From assembly GCA_012959765.1 (NCBI GenBank), contig DUCO01000040.1, positions 124,001 to 188,000 of the forward strand: a stretch of 64,000 nt of DNA, in the 5' to 3' direction. This document shows positions 54,044-63,598 of the stretch, in pieces. The notes beneath the pieces were generated by a model. It saw only the letters and a list, made by a program, of their open reading frames with translations, was not told the DNA's origin and ran no database searches. Origin of the DNA: Dehalococcoidia bacterium. Its GTDB lineage: Bacteria; Chloroflexota; Dehalococcoidia; Lucifugimonadales; Lucifugimonadaceae. A program made the position numbers and the translations under genes. Every line of letters begins with the position of its first letter. Position 1 is the first letter of the stretch.

Positions 54044-56539
54044 CTAGTCGGCCGGGGCAGGTTCTTCGACCTGCGTTGTGGCAGGGGCAGAAACCGCTGG
54101 CATGCGACCTTCGATCGAGATGTTCGGAATCCACTCAAGCCACTTTGGCAGGTACCAGGCTTTTGTGCCAAGTATCCGCAAAACGCTTGGTACGAGCAGT
54201 GAACGGACGATCGTTGCATCGAGCAGTACAGCTGCGCCGAGACCGAATCCCATCGACTGGAAGAAGGCGATATCGCCAAGGGCGAATCCACCAAACACGG
54301 CAACCATGATGAGTGCTGCGCCGGTGATGATGCTCGCCGTCCTTCGAAGCCCGAACGCAACCGATTCCGAGGCTAGGCCCGTTTCGTCGTAGCGTTCCTT
54401 GATCCTGCTCAGCATGAATACGTGGTAGTCCATCGACAGTCCAAACAGGATGCTGAACATGAACAACGGTAACCAGAATTCGATCTGATCAACTTGTTCG
54501 AACCCGAACACGTTGATGAGGAATCCCTTCTGGAACACCAGCACTACCAGGCCGTAAGCGGCACCCACCGAAAGCAGGTTCATAAGGATCGACGCGATCG
54601 AAATCGTTATCGATCTGAATGCAAGTAGCAGCAGGATGAAGCTAAGGCTGAGCACTGATGCAAACACAATTGGCAGGTATTCATCGGTGATTTTTACTGA
54701 GTCGACAATCTCGGCCGGACCACCGCCGACCAAGACTTCATAGGAATCCTCATCAATTCCGTCAAATGCGTCGTCTACTAATTTCGAACGCAGGTCACGA
54801 ATAGTGGTCAGGGCTTTTTGACCCTGGGGGTCGCCAGGTATTTGCGACCGCAGTGTGGCAAGTCCCACACTTGGTTCAATTCGCACTTCAGGCGGTTGCA
54901 GCCCGTTCTCGGGAGTCATTGACTGCTCGAGTAGCGTGATCGCACCCGCGAGTTTATCGCCCACGTCTCCGTCGATAACAACTACGGCTCGCGCATCAGA
55001 CCCGAAGCCGAACTTATCGTTTAGCGTTTGGAATCCCTTCTTCGCAGGCAGTTCATCGGGTAGAACGGAAATACCACTGGTTCCCTTTTCGAGGTCCAGA
55101 TAGAAGTACGCCAGAATCAGCAGCACGGCAGAAGCCGCAATCAGGCTCATCCACGGGCGACGCATCACATTGACTGTGATCATGTTCCACATGGAGGATT
55201 GGGCTTCGGGATCGGATCGCTTGACGACTCCGATTCCAAGCTTGGTGAGCAGACCAGATTTTCTGAGATACGTGCCGATAATCCCAAGAATCAGGAAGAA
55301 GAACAGCGCCGAGAACACGTAGTACATGATGCCCCGGCTGGCGAATCCAGAAGATCGATTTGAAAATGCGAACCACGCCAATATGTACATGACGATTGCA
55401 GAAACAATAATCACGTCTTTACCAAATCCAACGGTCACCGTGAGGATCACAATTCCAATCAGGAACATGCCGGCGGTAATGGGCAGCGGCGCTTTGATGG
55501 CGTGAACCTTGTCGCCCAGTAGGCCGATGATCGCCGGGAGCAAGGTAACTCCAACGATGACTGCTACGAATACAACAAGAATTGCTCCGATTCCGAACGC
55601 CTTGAAGGTACGTTCGGGGATGATCAACATCCCCAGCATGGCCAACACGACGGTGAGTCCGCTGAAGACCACCGCACGCCCGGCTGTGCCACCTGCCGCT
55701 TCGATGGCAGCGTGCTTGTCTAATCCTCGATCTCGCTCTTCTTTGTAGCGGGAGAGGATGAACAACGAGTAGTCGATACCAACTGCCAGACCCATCATCG
55801 AAAGAATGTTCGGCACGAACTCGTTGAGTTCCATGAACTGGCCCACGATGGCTGTTAGTCCGATAGCGGTGAAGATGGCGGCGATGGCGAGAATAATCGG
55901 GACAAATGCGGCGACTACAGCTCCGAATACCAGTGCCAGAATGACGATTGCAATTGCCACACCGATTGTTTCGCCGGTGATCAGGTCGCTCTCTGCCAGT
56001 TCACTGAACACATGGTTGATACTGGCGTTACCGACCATGTAGGCTTCGAACTGTCCGTCGGTGAATTCATCGGTAACGTGGAGCAGTGTTTCGATATGGG
56101 AGTCTGACTCTTCGAGGATATCAATCGTGGTCAGGAGGGTCGTGCCATCTTCCGAAACCATGCCTTCATAGTCGCTGAAGTGCCCGACCATTATTTCTAC
56201 ACCGGCGTCGATTTGTGCAGCTTCTAAGGCTTCACCAAACTCGGTAATACGCTGGTCGAACGCGGCGTCACCGGGGTTCAGGCCATCGGCCAGTATCACA
56301 ACAAATTCACCCGAAGTTGCGGGGCCTGTGTCTTCTTCGGTCTGCTCGTTGGTGCCATCAAGTTCGCCGAATCGTTCGTCGATGAGCATCTGGGCACGTT
56401 CATATTCGAGAACCTGCGTTGGTCCCTGCTCTCCTTCAAGGGCGCTTTCCAGCATTGTGCTGGCGAGCATGGCTGCCACAAACAGAACCAACATCCATCC
56501 GATTACGATCAACCACGGACGTCGACCGCTAACGCTCAT
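54044..56539 (-). CDS. MMPL/RND-superfamily membrane exporter
   Basis: About 831 residues with 12 membrane helices in two repeats: one helix, an external loop, five helices, then the same again. GLAVGIDYSLFILSRYKEERDRG and, in the second half, FGLSMDYHVFMLSRIKERYDETG carry the GxxxDY motifs of the MMPL family. N-terminus chosen at ATG 56539, directly after AGAGGGGATT, giving MSVSGRRPWLIVIGWML, the usual opening; the frame runs 48 codons further without support. Likely exports lipids or other hydrophobic compounds by proton motive force. Confidence 0.9.
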   Translation of the reverse strand: MSVSGRRPWLIVIGWMLVLFVAAMLASTMLESALEGEQGPTQVLEYERAQMLIDERFGELDGTNEQTEEDTGPATSGEFVVILADGLNPGDAAFDQRITEFGEALEAAQIDAGVEIMVGHFSDYEGMVSEDGTTLLTTIDILEESDSHIETLLHVTDEFTDGQFEAYMVGNASINHVFSELAESDLITGETIGVAIAIVILALVFGAVVAAFVPIILAIAAIFTAIGLTAIVGQFMELNEFVPNILSMMGLAVGIDYSLFILSRYKEERDRGLDKHAAIEAAGGTAGRAVVFSGLTVVLAMLGMLIIPERTFKAFGIGAILVVFVAVIVGVTLLPAIIGLLGDKVHAIKAPLPITAGMFLIGIVILTVTVGFGKDVIIVSAIVMYILAWFAFSNRSSGFASRGIMYYVFSALFFFLILGIIGTYLRKSGLLTKLGIGVVKRSDPEAQSSMWNMITVNVMRRPWMSLIAASAVLLILAYFYLDLEKGTSGISVLPDELPAKKGFQTLNDKFGFGSDARAVVVIDGDVGDKLAGAITLLEQSMTPENGLQPPEVRIEPSVGLATLRSQIPGDPQGQKALTTIRDLRSKLVDDAFDGIDEDSYEVLVGGGPAEIVDSVKITDEYLPIVFASVLSLSFILLLLAFRSITISIASILMNLLSVGAAYGLVVLVFQKGFLINVFGFEQVDQIEFWLPLFMFSILFGLSMDYHVFMLSRIKERYDETGLASESVAFGLRRTASIITGAALIMVAVFGGFALGDIAFFQSMGFGLGAAVLLDATIVRSLLVPSVLRILGTKAWYLPKWLEWIPNISIEGRMPAVSAPATTQVEEPAPAD

Positions 56540-56947
56540 AATCCCCTCTACGCCTGAAATCGGCTCATAATCGGCTGGCCGTGCGGAACCCTTGATACCT
56601 CTGTACAAGATGCCAGGTATTTGTTCGGCCCGCCTTGGAGAAATTCTCATTTTTGTTCCCGATGAATGCAAATTGCGGTGCAATAAGTACGAACGCTACG
56701 TGACAAATTCAGCAAATCACTTTGAACGTTTCACTGCTCGTTGTCGAGTTTTTAGGCAGAAGTAAGGTGTGTAGTCGGGTAAACCTCGGTTAGCGTTTGG
56801 TTCGACAGCGTTGAATTTTACGATTAAAAAGGCAACTGAAATTCCCGTACGGTGGTATTTTTCAGGAGATACTGAACACCACTTGTTGCAGAATCCGGTA
56901 GCAACGCCGTTCCATAGAGGTCGCACCCAACGGTATAGTTTCTGCTC
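56540..56947. promoter_or_regulatory. Divergent spacer between MMPL and MFS genes
   Basis: About 400 bases without a supported gene, holding the promoters of two genes transcribed apart. I see no convincing operator, hairpin with T-run or repeat. Confidence 0.35.
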
Positions 56948-58261
56948 GTGACAGAAAACCCTCGCTCCCAAGCGAACCCACTACCCCGCGTTGCCCGCAC
57001 ACCGTTTTATTACGGGTGGGTCGTACTTGTTGTCGCCGCACTGGCAAGTTTCGTTTCGGGTCCTGGCCAAACTTTTACTTTTTCGGTTTTTCAAGACTCT
57101 TTTATTGAAGATCTGAATCTGTCATCGACTGCCATTTCAACGCTGTACCTGTTCGGTTCATTGACCGCGGCCGGGATGATCATATTCATCGGTCGTAGCC
57201 TCGATAAATACGGGCCTCGTAGGATGGTGGTCTTCTCGGTCATCTGTTTGGGACTGGGCGCCCTATGGCTCTCACGAGTGAACTCCAGCTGGCAGCTATT
57301 TATTGGTTTTGCGATTATGCGCACAATGGGTCAGGGCGCACTCAGCCTGATTCCTGCGACTGTTGTTTCCGTTTGGTTTATTAGGAAACGCCCCATAGCA
57401 CTCGCGTTAATGGCCCTTGGCGGTGCGATCGCTGGTGGTATTTATCCGTTTTACGGAGCGACGCTGATCGAAGCGGTTGGATGGCGGTCGGCATGGGTTG
57501 CAATAGCGATAACCGGCTGGGTACTGCTGATCGTACCGGCAATCGTGTTCATACGAACCAGTCCCGAATCAATCGGATTGCTCCCCGATGGCGATTCGCC
57601 AGAAACATCGAAAAAATCGACCAGCAAAACCAGTAGGGATGAATCTCCGGAGCTTTCCTGGACCTCAAAGCAAGCTGCGCGGTCACGGGTGCTGTGGTTA
57701 CTCATATTCGCTGGATCGGCGCAGTCTCTGGTAGGCACTGGCGTAGCGTTTCAGCAGGTGTCGATACTGACATCGAAAGATCTCACTATCGGTGCTGCGG
57801 CAGGAGTTTTTGGGATCATGGCGCCCGCCGCCATTGCGGGTCAGTTTTTGGGCGGTTATCTGGCCAGCCGGATCCCGGTTCGATATCTGATAGCCGGTGG
57901 TCAGGCAGGGTTGGTTGTTGCAATGATCATGCTGTTGGGTACAAATGAGCTGTGGCAGGCGTATGCGTATGGCGTGGTGCTTGGCACTATTCAGGGATTC
58001 TTGATGAACATGAATCAGGTTGTATGGCCGACGTATTTTGGTCGCAAGCATCTGGGCAGCATTCGGGGAGTAGCGAACTTCGGAACGATGACAGCGGCGG
58101 CGATTGGTCCACTACCGCTTGCGCTTTCGGTGGATATGACAGGTTCTTACACCATCGGCTTGATCGCCTACATGATGCTTCCACCACTGTGCGGAGTGGC
58201 TGCACTTCTCGCTGGCAAACCGGGTAGGCCCCCGTCGAGAGTCAGGCTTCGAACAAGCTAG
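56948..58261 (+). CDS. MFS transporter, OFA/monocarboxylate-like
   Basis: 437 residues with 12 membrane helices and a charged central loop of about 40 residues (SPETSKKSTSKTSRDESPEL). FYYGWVVLVVAALASFVSGPGQTF is the N-terminal signature of the oxalate/formate-monocarboxylate group, and GRSLDKYGPRRMVVFS the loop 2-3 motif. Likely imports small carboxylates; this would suit the enzymes encoded next. The start is GTG in line with CTCGTGACAG; the helix begins 20 residues later. Confidence 0.88.
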   Translation: MTENPRSQANPLPRVARTPFYYGWVVLVVAALASFVSGPGQTFTFSVFQDSFIEDLNLSSTAISTLYLFGSLTAAGMIIFIGRSLDKYGPRRMVVFSVICLGLGALWLSRVNSSWQLFIGFAIMRTMGQGALSLIPATVVSVWFIRKRPIALALMALGGAIAGGIYPFYGATLIEAVGWRSAWVAIAITGWVLLIVPAIVFIRTSPESIGLLPDGDSPETSKKSTSKTSRDESPELSWTSKQAARSRVLWLLIFAGSAQSLVGTGVAFQQVSILTSKDLTIGAAAGVFGIMAPAAIAGQFLGGYLASRIPVRYLIAGGQAGLVVAMIMLLGTNELWQAYAYGVVLGTIQGFLMNMNQVVWPTYFGRKHLGSIRGVANFGTMTAAAIGPLPLALSVDMTGSYTIGLIAYMMLPPLCGVAALLAGKPGRPPSRVRLRTS

Positions 58262-58288
58262 ATTTCACGATATTCGGTGACGGCCGAT

Positions 58289-58672
58289 CTACGATTCGTC
58301 CAACTGCGTAACGAGAATAAGATTGCCTTCGCCAGTTCCAATCAGCTTCGAATAGTGACCTTTGCCGGTTACGTCTTCGGCGAGTATCAAGTCACCTGGG
58401 CCAAACAATCGCTTTTCACCATCTGAAGCTTCGACTTCGTAATCACCTTTTAGGAACGCCAGAAACTGATGCGCAGGAACGGGGTGCCATTTCGCATCCC
58501 AATTCGGAGGCGCAGAAAAGAACAATGCGGTTTTCTCTCGTCGGTGACAGCCTGTGAATGTAATCGGGGCTGGCGGAGCAAAGTCGGTTGGGATCATCTC
58601 ACCCGAAACGTCTTCGAAGTGAAATTCTCCATTTTCATCGGCATATAAACGCACGTACGAATAATTTGGCAT
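58289..58672 (-). CDS. Small cupin protein
   Basis: About 127 residues from the ATG at 58672, a single cupin barrel. WHPVPAHQFLAFLKGDYEVEASDG and LFGPGDLILAEDVTGKGHYSKL contain the two conserved motifs; the metal set is partly kept (His, Gln in place of the first His, Glu missing, final His). The function cannot be assigned. It lies between the MFS and thiamine enzyme genes on the opposite strand. The ribosome site is weak. Confidence 0.75.
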   Translation of the reverse strand: MPNYSYVRLYADENGEFHFEDVSGEMIPTDFAPPAPITFTGCHRREKTALFFSAPPNWDAKWHPVPAHQFLAFLKGDYEVEASDGEKRLFGPGDLILAEDVTGKGHYSKLIGTGEGNLILVTQLDES

Positions 58673-58789
58673 CGGCGAACTATATTTTTCACGTTTTCGA
58701 TAGTCCAACTCGTCGCGTGCTGCTGTAAAGTGCGCCGAAGTTTCACAAAAAAATCAACGTTGACGCTCGACTGAAAGCTGTTTGATCTC

Positions 58790-60475
58790 ATGACCGAAAT
58801 GACTGGCGCTAAATTTCTTGCCGAAACCATGCACGGGTACGGCGTTTCGCACTTCTTCTTCATGCCCGTAATCGTCGATGATGCAATGGTGCACATGGAA
58901 GAGCTTGGCATCGCCCGGATCATGGCGCATAGCGAAAAGCCGGCTGCTTATATGGCCGATGGATACGCGAGGGTGAGCGGCTCGATCGCCTTCTGTGGAT
59001 CGCAGTCGGTTGGTGCAACGAACCTCGCGGCAGGACTACAGGACGCCTATCTCGCCAGTTCACCGGTCATAGCGCTGACGGGTCGACTAACTCAGGAGCA
59101 GCAGGATCGCCACGCCTATCAGGAGGTCGATCACGGCAGCCCGTTCAGCGCTAACACCAAGTACAGCGCCCGGGTCGATTCAACCGAGCAGCTTCCGATG
59201 TATCTGCGGCAGGCTATTCGTGAAGCAACCACCGGCACTCCGGGTCCGGTTCACCTCGATCTGGCTGGTATTGCAGGCGGAGAAATCAGCAAGAAAAGTG
59301 CCGACATGGAGGTGGTTATCGAAGGCCAGTTCGCAAGTCTGCCTCCGTTCCGACCCGAACCCGATTCCGACTCCGTGAACGCAGCCCTAAGTGCGCTTGC
59401 AAGGGCATCGAAGCCGGTGATCATCGCTGGTGGTGGAGTGAAGACTTCAGGCGCTGGTAAGCAGCTGATCGAATTGGCTGAACGGCTGAACATTCCGGTC
59501 GCCACAGCGCTCAATGCCAAAGAAATGTTCCCGTCAGACCACCCGTTGGCTGTTGGTGTTCCAGGCTCATATTCACGGGCATGTGCGAACCAGACGGTCG
59601 CTGAGGCCGATCTTGTCTTCTTCATCGGGAGTCACACCGGCGGTCAGGTGACCAACGATTGGAAGCTGCCGCGCGCCGGCACTCGTGTCGTCCAAATGGA
59701 TATCAATGCTTCAGAACTGGGGCGTTCTTTCCCGATAGAAGTTGGGCTTCAGTCTGACGTTCGAGCGGGTCTGCAGAAGATGCTCGATGCCAGTGGTGAG
59801 GTTGGAGTAGCAAGCGATGAGGCTGGCCGGTCATCGTGGATTTCGCATGTGCAGCAGTTGGTTAGCGATTGGAAGGCCGCCGTTGAGGATCTCTGGAACT
59901 CTGACGATTCGCCGATGCGCACCGAACGACTTTCAAAGGAACTAACAAATCACCTGCCGAGCGACGCCATTCTTGTCGCCGATACCGGTCACTCGGGGAT
60001 CTGGACCGGCACGATGATCGATCTCACAAGCCCGGATCAGTCGTACATCCGGTGTGCAGGTTCGTTGGGCTGGGCGTTCCCGGCAGCTTTTGGAGCTAAG
60101 GCAGCTGCGCCAGATCGCCCAGTGATTACTTTCGCTGGTGACGGCGCTCTCTGGTACCACTTCATGGAGATGGACACCGGCGTGCGCTACGGCCTGAACA
60201 CTGTGACCGTTGTGAACAACAATGCGTCGCTGAACCAGGAGCGTGGTCTCAACGAACGCAATTACGGCGGTCCCCTGCCCGGTTCAGATGAACTGTGGAA
60301 GTTGACCAAAGCCGACTTCGCAGCGATGGCTGAACAGATGGGAGGATTCGGAATCAGGGTCGATAAGCCTGCTGATTTCGAGGGCGCACTTGACCAAGCC
60401 CTTAACGCTGGCAAGCCCGCGGTGATCGATGTGACAACCAACATCGACAGCATCGCTCCGGCAGCATGGAACTAG
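58790..60475 (+). CDS. Thiamine diphosphate-dependent enzyme, acetolactate synthase/decarboxylase family
   Basis: 561 residues with the three domains of the family. Glu49 in AHSEKPAAYMADGYAR is the catalytic activating residue; the middle domain starts near KPVIIAGGGVKTSGAG; GDGALWYHFMEMDTG to VVNNNASLNQE is the cofactor-binding GDG-NN motif. No tight relative can be named; candidates are acetolactate synthase, benzoylformate decarboxylase-like or a KDG-type ThDP enzyme. It is upstream of a ceramidase-like and a UxuA-like gene. Followed by a hairpin terminator. Confidence 0.85.
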   Translation: MTEMTGAKFLAETMHGYGVSHFFFMPVIVDDAMVHMEELGIARIMAHSEKPAAYMADGYARVSGSIAFCGSQSVGATNLAAGLQDAYLASSPVIALTGRLTQEQQDRHAYQEVDHGSPFSANTKYSARVDSTEQLPMYLRQAIREATTGTPGPVHLDLAGIAGGEISKKSADMEVVIEGQFASLPPFRPEPDSDSVNAALSALARASKPVIIAGGGVKTSGAGKQLIELAERLNIPVATALNAKEMFPSDHPLAVGVPGSYSRACANQTVAEADLVFFIGSHTGGQVTNDWKLPRAGTRVVQMDINASELGRSFPIEVGLQSDVRAGLQKMLDASGEVGVASDEAGRSSWISHVQQLVSDWKAAVEDLWNSDDSPMRTERLSKELTNHLPSDAILVADTGHSGIWTGTMIDLTSPDQSYIRCAGSLGWAFPAAFGAKAAAPDRPVITFAGDGALWYHFMEMDTGVRYGLNTVTVVNNNASLNQERGLNERNYGGPLPGSDELWKLTKADFAAMAEQMGGFGIRVDKPADFEGALDQALNAGKPAVIDVTTNIDSIAPAAWN

Positions 60476-60483
60476 TCAGGCAG

Positions 60484-60510
60484 GCAGCTAGCTAGCTAGC
60501 TGCTTTTTCT
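60484..60510 (+). terminator. Palindromic terminator after the thiamine enzyme gene
   Basis: GCAGCTAGCTAGCTAGCTGC is a perfect 20-base palindrome followed by TTTTTCT, ten bases after the stop of the thiamine diphosphate enzyme. The AGCT tandem repetition makes alternative pairings possible. Confidence 0.75.
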
Positions 60511-60575
60511 ATTGCGAATTGCGGCATTGTGCCGTTATTTTCCGCCAACAATCATCTTAATTTACGGAGAAACAA

Positions 60576-61979
60576 ATGCTCGCAGCCGGGACCGCTAGAG
60601 TCGATATAACGCCGCCGATTGGAATAGCCCACGCCGGGTGGGGTGCGCAGTCGCACGAGGGTGCCGAGGGGGTCGACATGCCGCTCACGATCACTGCACT
60701 AGTGATCGAAACCGATGGAAACACGAACCCTGCTGATCGCATCGCAATTCTCGATATCGACACCTGCATGCTGGTCGAGGCGTACGACGTGGCGATTCGT
60801 GACGCGGTAAACGCGGCTACCGGGATTCCGCCGGTGAACCAGCGAGTGTCGTACACCCACACTCACTCCGGTCCGATCGAAGGGCTTTCGTGGATTGTTC
60901 AGGGATCTGAGATGGTCGAGCCGTGGTTCTATTCGATGGCTCCCGCTTCGGCAAAAGCGGTTGAAGAGGCGATAACGAAGATTGTTCCGGTGCGATCCGA
61001 TTCCGGTACCGGCCACTGCGAGATAAATATCAACAGACGGCCGGTGAGCCACAATGGCAATGTGTTTACAGGTCGTAATCCCGGCGGGTTTGTCGATCAT
61101 GAAGTGCTGGTCACAGCCCTCGATGATCTTGATGGCAATCCGGTTGCAACGTTGGTCAACTACGCCTGTCACCCGACGATCATGGGTCCGGAGAACAAGC
61201 TGATAACACCCGACTATCCCGGCCCAGTGCGGGAGACGGTCGAGAACATTGTTGGCGGCACGTGTTTGTTCCTGCAGGGTGCGGCGGGCAATCAGGGTCC
61301 AGTAGATGGGTTTACTGGCGACACTTCGGTTTACCGGCGTCTTGGCAAGCAGCTTGGAATCGAGGCAGCGCGGGTGCGACTGAGTATCGACCCAGTGCCA
61401 AGAGAAGAAAAATTAGAAGAGATTCTGGCTTCCGGTGCTGATCTCGGGATGTATTCGTTCAAGCAGGTTGGCGAATCGGACGACACCCTTGGGCTGATCG
61501 AATCGGCCTCATCGTTGCCGATTAAGGAGATGCCGCCTGAGTCCGAGGTGCAGGAAAAGTTTGATCGCATCAGCGCCAATCTTCAGAGTGTGCGTGATAG
61601 CGGTGGATCGGTCGAGGAGATCAAGCAAGCGGCGTTCCCGGCCAAGCGTGAAACGCTTCTGCTTCGCCATACACAGACGTTTGGTCAGGGCGGAAACAAG
61701 CGAGATATTCCGATTCAGGTGATACGAATCGGCAACACCGCGCTGGTGGCGATTCCGGTCGAACCGTTCGCCGAAATTGGCACTGCCATAAAAGAGCGGT
61801 CGCCCGCCGATTGGACGTTATTTTCAGGTTACGCGAACGGCTACTACGGCTACCTGCCCATGGCGTACGCCTACCCCGAGGGTGGATACGAGGTTGGACC
61901 GACTGCTCCATTTGAAGCGGGGGCAGCGGAGCAGATGATCGAGGACTGCCTCGAAGCGATTCACAAGTTGTGGGACTAG
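60576..61979 (+). CDS. Neutral ceramidase-family hydrolase (canonical metal motifs)
   Basis: 467 residues with ARVDITPPIG (7-16) at the N-terminus, THTHSGP (94-100, His95 and His97), ACHPTIMG (His199) and LQGAAGNQGPV, all features of the neutral/alkaline ceramidase N-terminal domain with its zinc site. There is no signal peptide, unlike many family members, so the true substrate may be an amide of a small sugar acid rather than ceramide. The C-terminal part (SGYANGYYGYLPMAYAYPEGGYE) is also typical. It is 15 bases before a UxuA-like gene, so one operon is likely. Confidence 0.85.
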   Translation: MLAAGTARVDITPPIGIAHAGWGAQSHEGAEGVDMPLTITALVIETDGNTNPADRIAILDIDTCMLVEAYDVAIRDAVNAATGIPPVNQRVSYTHTHSGPIEGLSWIVQGSEMVEPWFYSMAPASAKAVEEAITKIVPVRSDSGTGHCEININRRPVSHNGNVFTGRNPGGFVDHEVLVTALDDLDGNPVATLVNYACHPTIMGPENKLITPDYPGPVRETVENIVGGTCLFLQGAAGNQGPVDGFTGDTSVYRRLGKQLGIEAARVRLSIDPVPREEKLEEILASGADLGMYSFKQVGESDDTLGLIESASSLPIKEMPPESEVQEKFDRISANLQSVRDSGGSVEEIKQAAFPAKRETLLLRHTQTFGQGGNKRDIPIQVIRIGNTALVAIPVEPFAEIGTAIKERSPADWTLFSGYANGYYGYLPMAYAYPEGGYEVGPTAPFEAGAAEQMIEDCLEAIHKLWD

Positions 61980-61994
61980 TTACGGAGACTCAAT

Positions 61995-63014
61995 ATGACT
62001 GATACACCAAATGGCCCAAAGATCGGAATTTCCGTCAGCAACTTCGGTGATTCGACGTTGCGACGAGTTCGCCAACTCGGCATCACGAACGTTCATTCGA
62101 GCGGTGGTGCTGGCAGTTCGGACTCGAACTTCGGTAGAGAGAATCAGTTGCCGTGGACAGACGAGGGTCTGGGAGCCGATGTGAAGGCGTTGGCTGCTCA
62201 CGGGATCAAGCTTGGAATCAAGATGATCACCGGCTTTCCGAACGCTATCTACGGTCGACCCGGTCGTGACGAAGAAATCGAAAAGGTGATCGAATCGGTG
62301 CGGGTTGCAGGTCGGCTTGGCATACCGGTGGTCGAATACAACTGGTACGCCCATCGGATTATCGAGGGCTACTACTGGGTCGAGGGTCGTGGGGGATCTG
62401 AGTACCACGAATTCGACTATCAGAAGATCAAGGATCTGCCACCGTTGCCAGAAGAAGGTGCTCATACCGCCGATGCCATGTGGGACAACATCACATACTT
62501 CCTGAAGGCCGTTATTCCCGCTGCGGAGGAAGCTGGGGTGCGGATGGCGCTTCACCCGAACGATCCGCCTGCGCCGATCAGCCGTGGGTCTGAGCAGATC
62601 ATGGGCAGCATCGACGGCTGGAAGAAGCTGGTCAGTATCGTCGACAGCACTGCGAACGGCATTACGTTCGACTGCGGTGTGACCCGCGAAATGGGCGGCG
62701 ATCCGGTCGAGACGGCTCGTTATTTTGGCGATCTCGACCGGATAAATCATGTCCACTGGCGCAACGTCATCACCGATATTCCGAACGAGAAATACACCGA
62801 GGTGTTCTTGGACGAGGGTCAAGTCGACATGCTTGCTGTGATGAGGGAGCTTGTACGGCAGGGTTACCCGAGGATCGTGTATCCGGAGCACCCGCCGAGA
62901 ATGGATCACGACAAAGAGTTTGCTCACGACGGGTTCGGAGCCGGTTACACCGGGTTCGCCTACACCGTTGGGTACGCGAGGGCGGCGTTGCAGGCGGCAT
63001 TGGCCAGCAGTTAG
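61995..63014 (+). CDS. UxuA-like TIM-barrel protein (mannonate dehydratase family), copy 2
   Basis: 339 residues, a close paralog of the protein at 38.4 kb: EYNWYAHRIIEGYYWVEGRG, MALHPNDPPAPISRGSEQIM, NGITFDCGVTREMG, INHVHWRNVITDIPN and YTEVFLDEGQVDMLAVMREL. The metal-binding His, Cys and Asp positions are conserved. Coupled with the ceramidase-like gene just upstream and followed by a VOC protein. A dehydratase or isomerase acting on a sugar acid is probable. Confidence 0.84.
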   Translation: MTDTPNGPKIGISVSNFGDSTLRRVRQLGITNVHSSGGAGSSDSNFGRENQLPWTDEGLGADVKALAAHGIKLGIKMITGFPNAIYGRPGRDEEIEKVIESVRVAGRLGIPVVEYNWYAHRIIEGYYWVEGRGGSEYHEFDYQKIKDLPPLPEEGAHTADAMWDNITYFLKAVIPAAEEAGVRMALHPNDPPAPISRGSEQIMGSIDGWKKLVSIVDSTANGITFDCGVTREMGGDPVETARYFGDLDRINHVHWRNVITDIPNEKYTEVFLDEGQVDMLAVMRELVRQGYPRIVYPEHPPRMDHDKEFAHDGFGAGYTGFAYTVGYARAALQAALASS

Positions 63015-63103
63015 CCGTTTGTGGCCGGATTCTTCTAACGGTAGTGCGGTAGTATCCGGTCAGCACCAATCAGTCACTTTAGGCAGTTCAAATAGAGAAC
63101 AAC

Positions 63104-63493
63104 ATGTACAACCTGAACCACATTCACCTGAAATCAAATGACCCGATGAAAGCTGCGACCTGGTGGGTCGATAACTTCGGGTTCGAGATTGTTGACGATT
63201 CGACTCGGGACACTGGAGATCGCTTCGTTAAGTGTCGCTCGTCGAATGGCGTACCGGTGAATATTTCGGGACCGCTTGATGGCCAGACACTGGTCGAAAG
63301 TGACTCGGGGCCGAATCTTGGCCTTGAGCATTTCGGGTTCGATGTTGAAGATATAGATGCCGAGATAACTCGACTGGCAGCGGTGGGAGCGCCACTGGTG
63401 GACGGTCCGAACGCGTTGCCCGATGGCACACGGTTTTGCTGGGTGAGTGCACCGGATAACGTGCGGGTAGAGCTGATTCAGTGGCCGAGTTAG
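63104..63493 (+). CDS. VOC-superfamily (glyoxalase-like) protein
   Basis: 129 residues, one VOC domain of two beta-alpha-beta modules. Metal-ligand candidates are His6/His8 in NLNHIHLK, His76-77 region in LEHFGFDV, and the Glu in RVELIQWP near the C-terminus. DFPMKAATWW-like first helix (residues about 12-20) is typical of this fold. Lyase, dioxygenase or isomerase activity possible. The last gene of a plus-strand run with the ceramidase-like and UxuA-like genes. Confidence 0.86.
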   Translation: MYNLNHIHLKSNDPMKAATWWVDNFGFEIVDDSTRDTGDRFVKCRSSNGVPVNISGPLDGQTLVESDSGPNLGLEHFGFDVEDIDAEITRLAAVGAPLVDGPNALPDGTRFCWVSAPDNVRVELIQWPS

Positions 63494-63521
63494 TTTTGGG
63501 CGATTAGTGAGGAAGACATCG

Positions 63522-63574
63522 CAGCGCATCCCCGCACCAGACCCCTCGGTTCCGATGACTCCACTCGGGAAATG
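63522..63574 (+). repeat. Dispersed intergenic repeat, family A, copy 7
   Basis: GCAGCGCATCCCCGCACCAG then ACCCCTCGG and ACTCCACTCGGGAAATG. It lies between the convergent VOC and oxidoreductase genes, past both stops. Confidence 0.55.
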
Positions 63575-63598
63575 AAATGACGGCTGATGCTGACGAAA

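Noticed and set aside
61980-62927. Long open frame on the minus strand (315 codons)
   Set aside because: It lies exactly opposite the UxuA-like gene, has no recognisable family, and no ribosome site; it is an antisense shadow of a GC-rich coding sequence.
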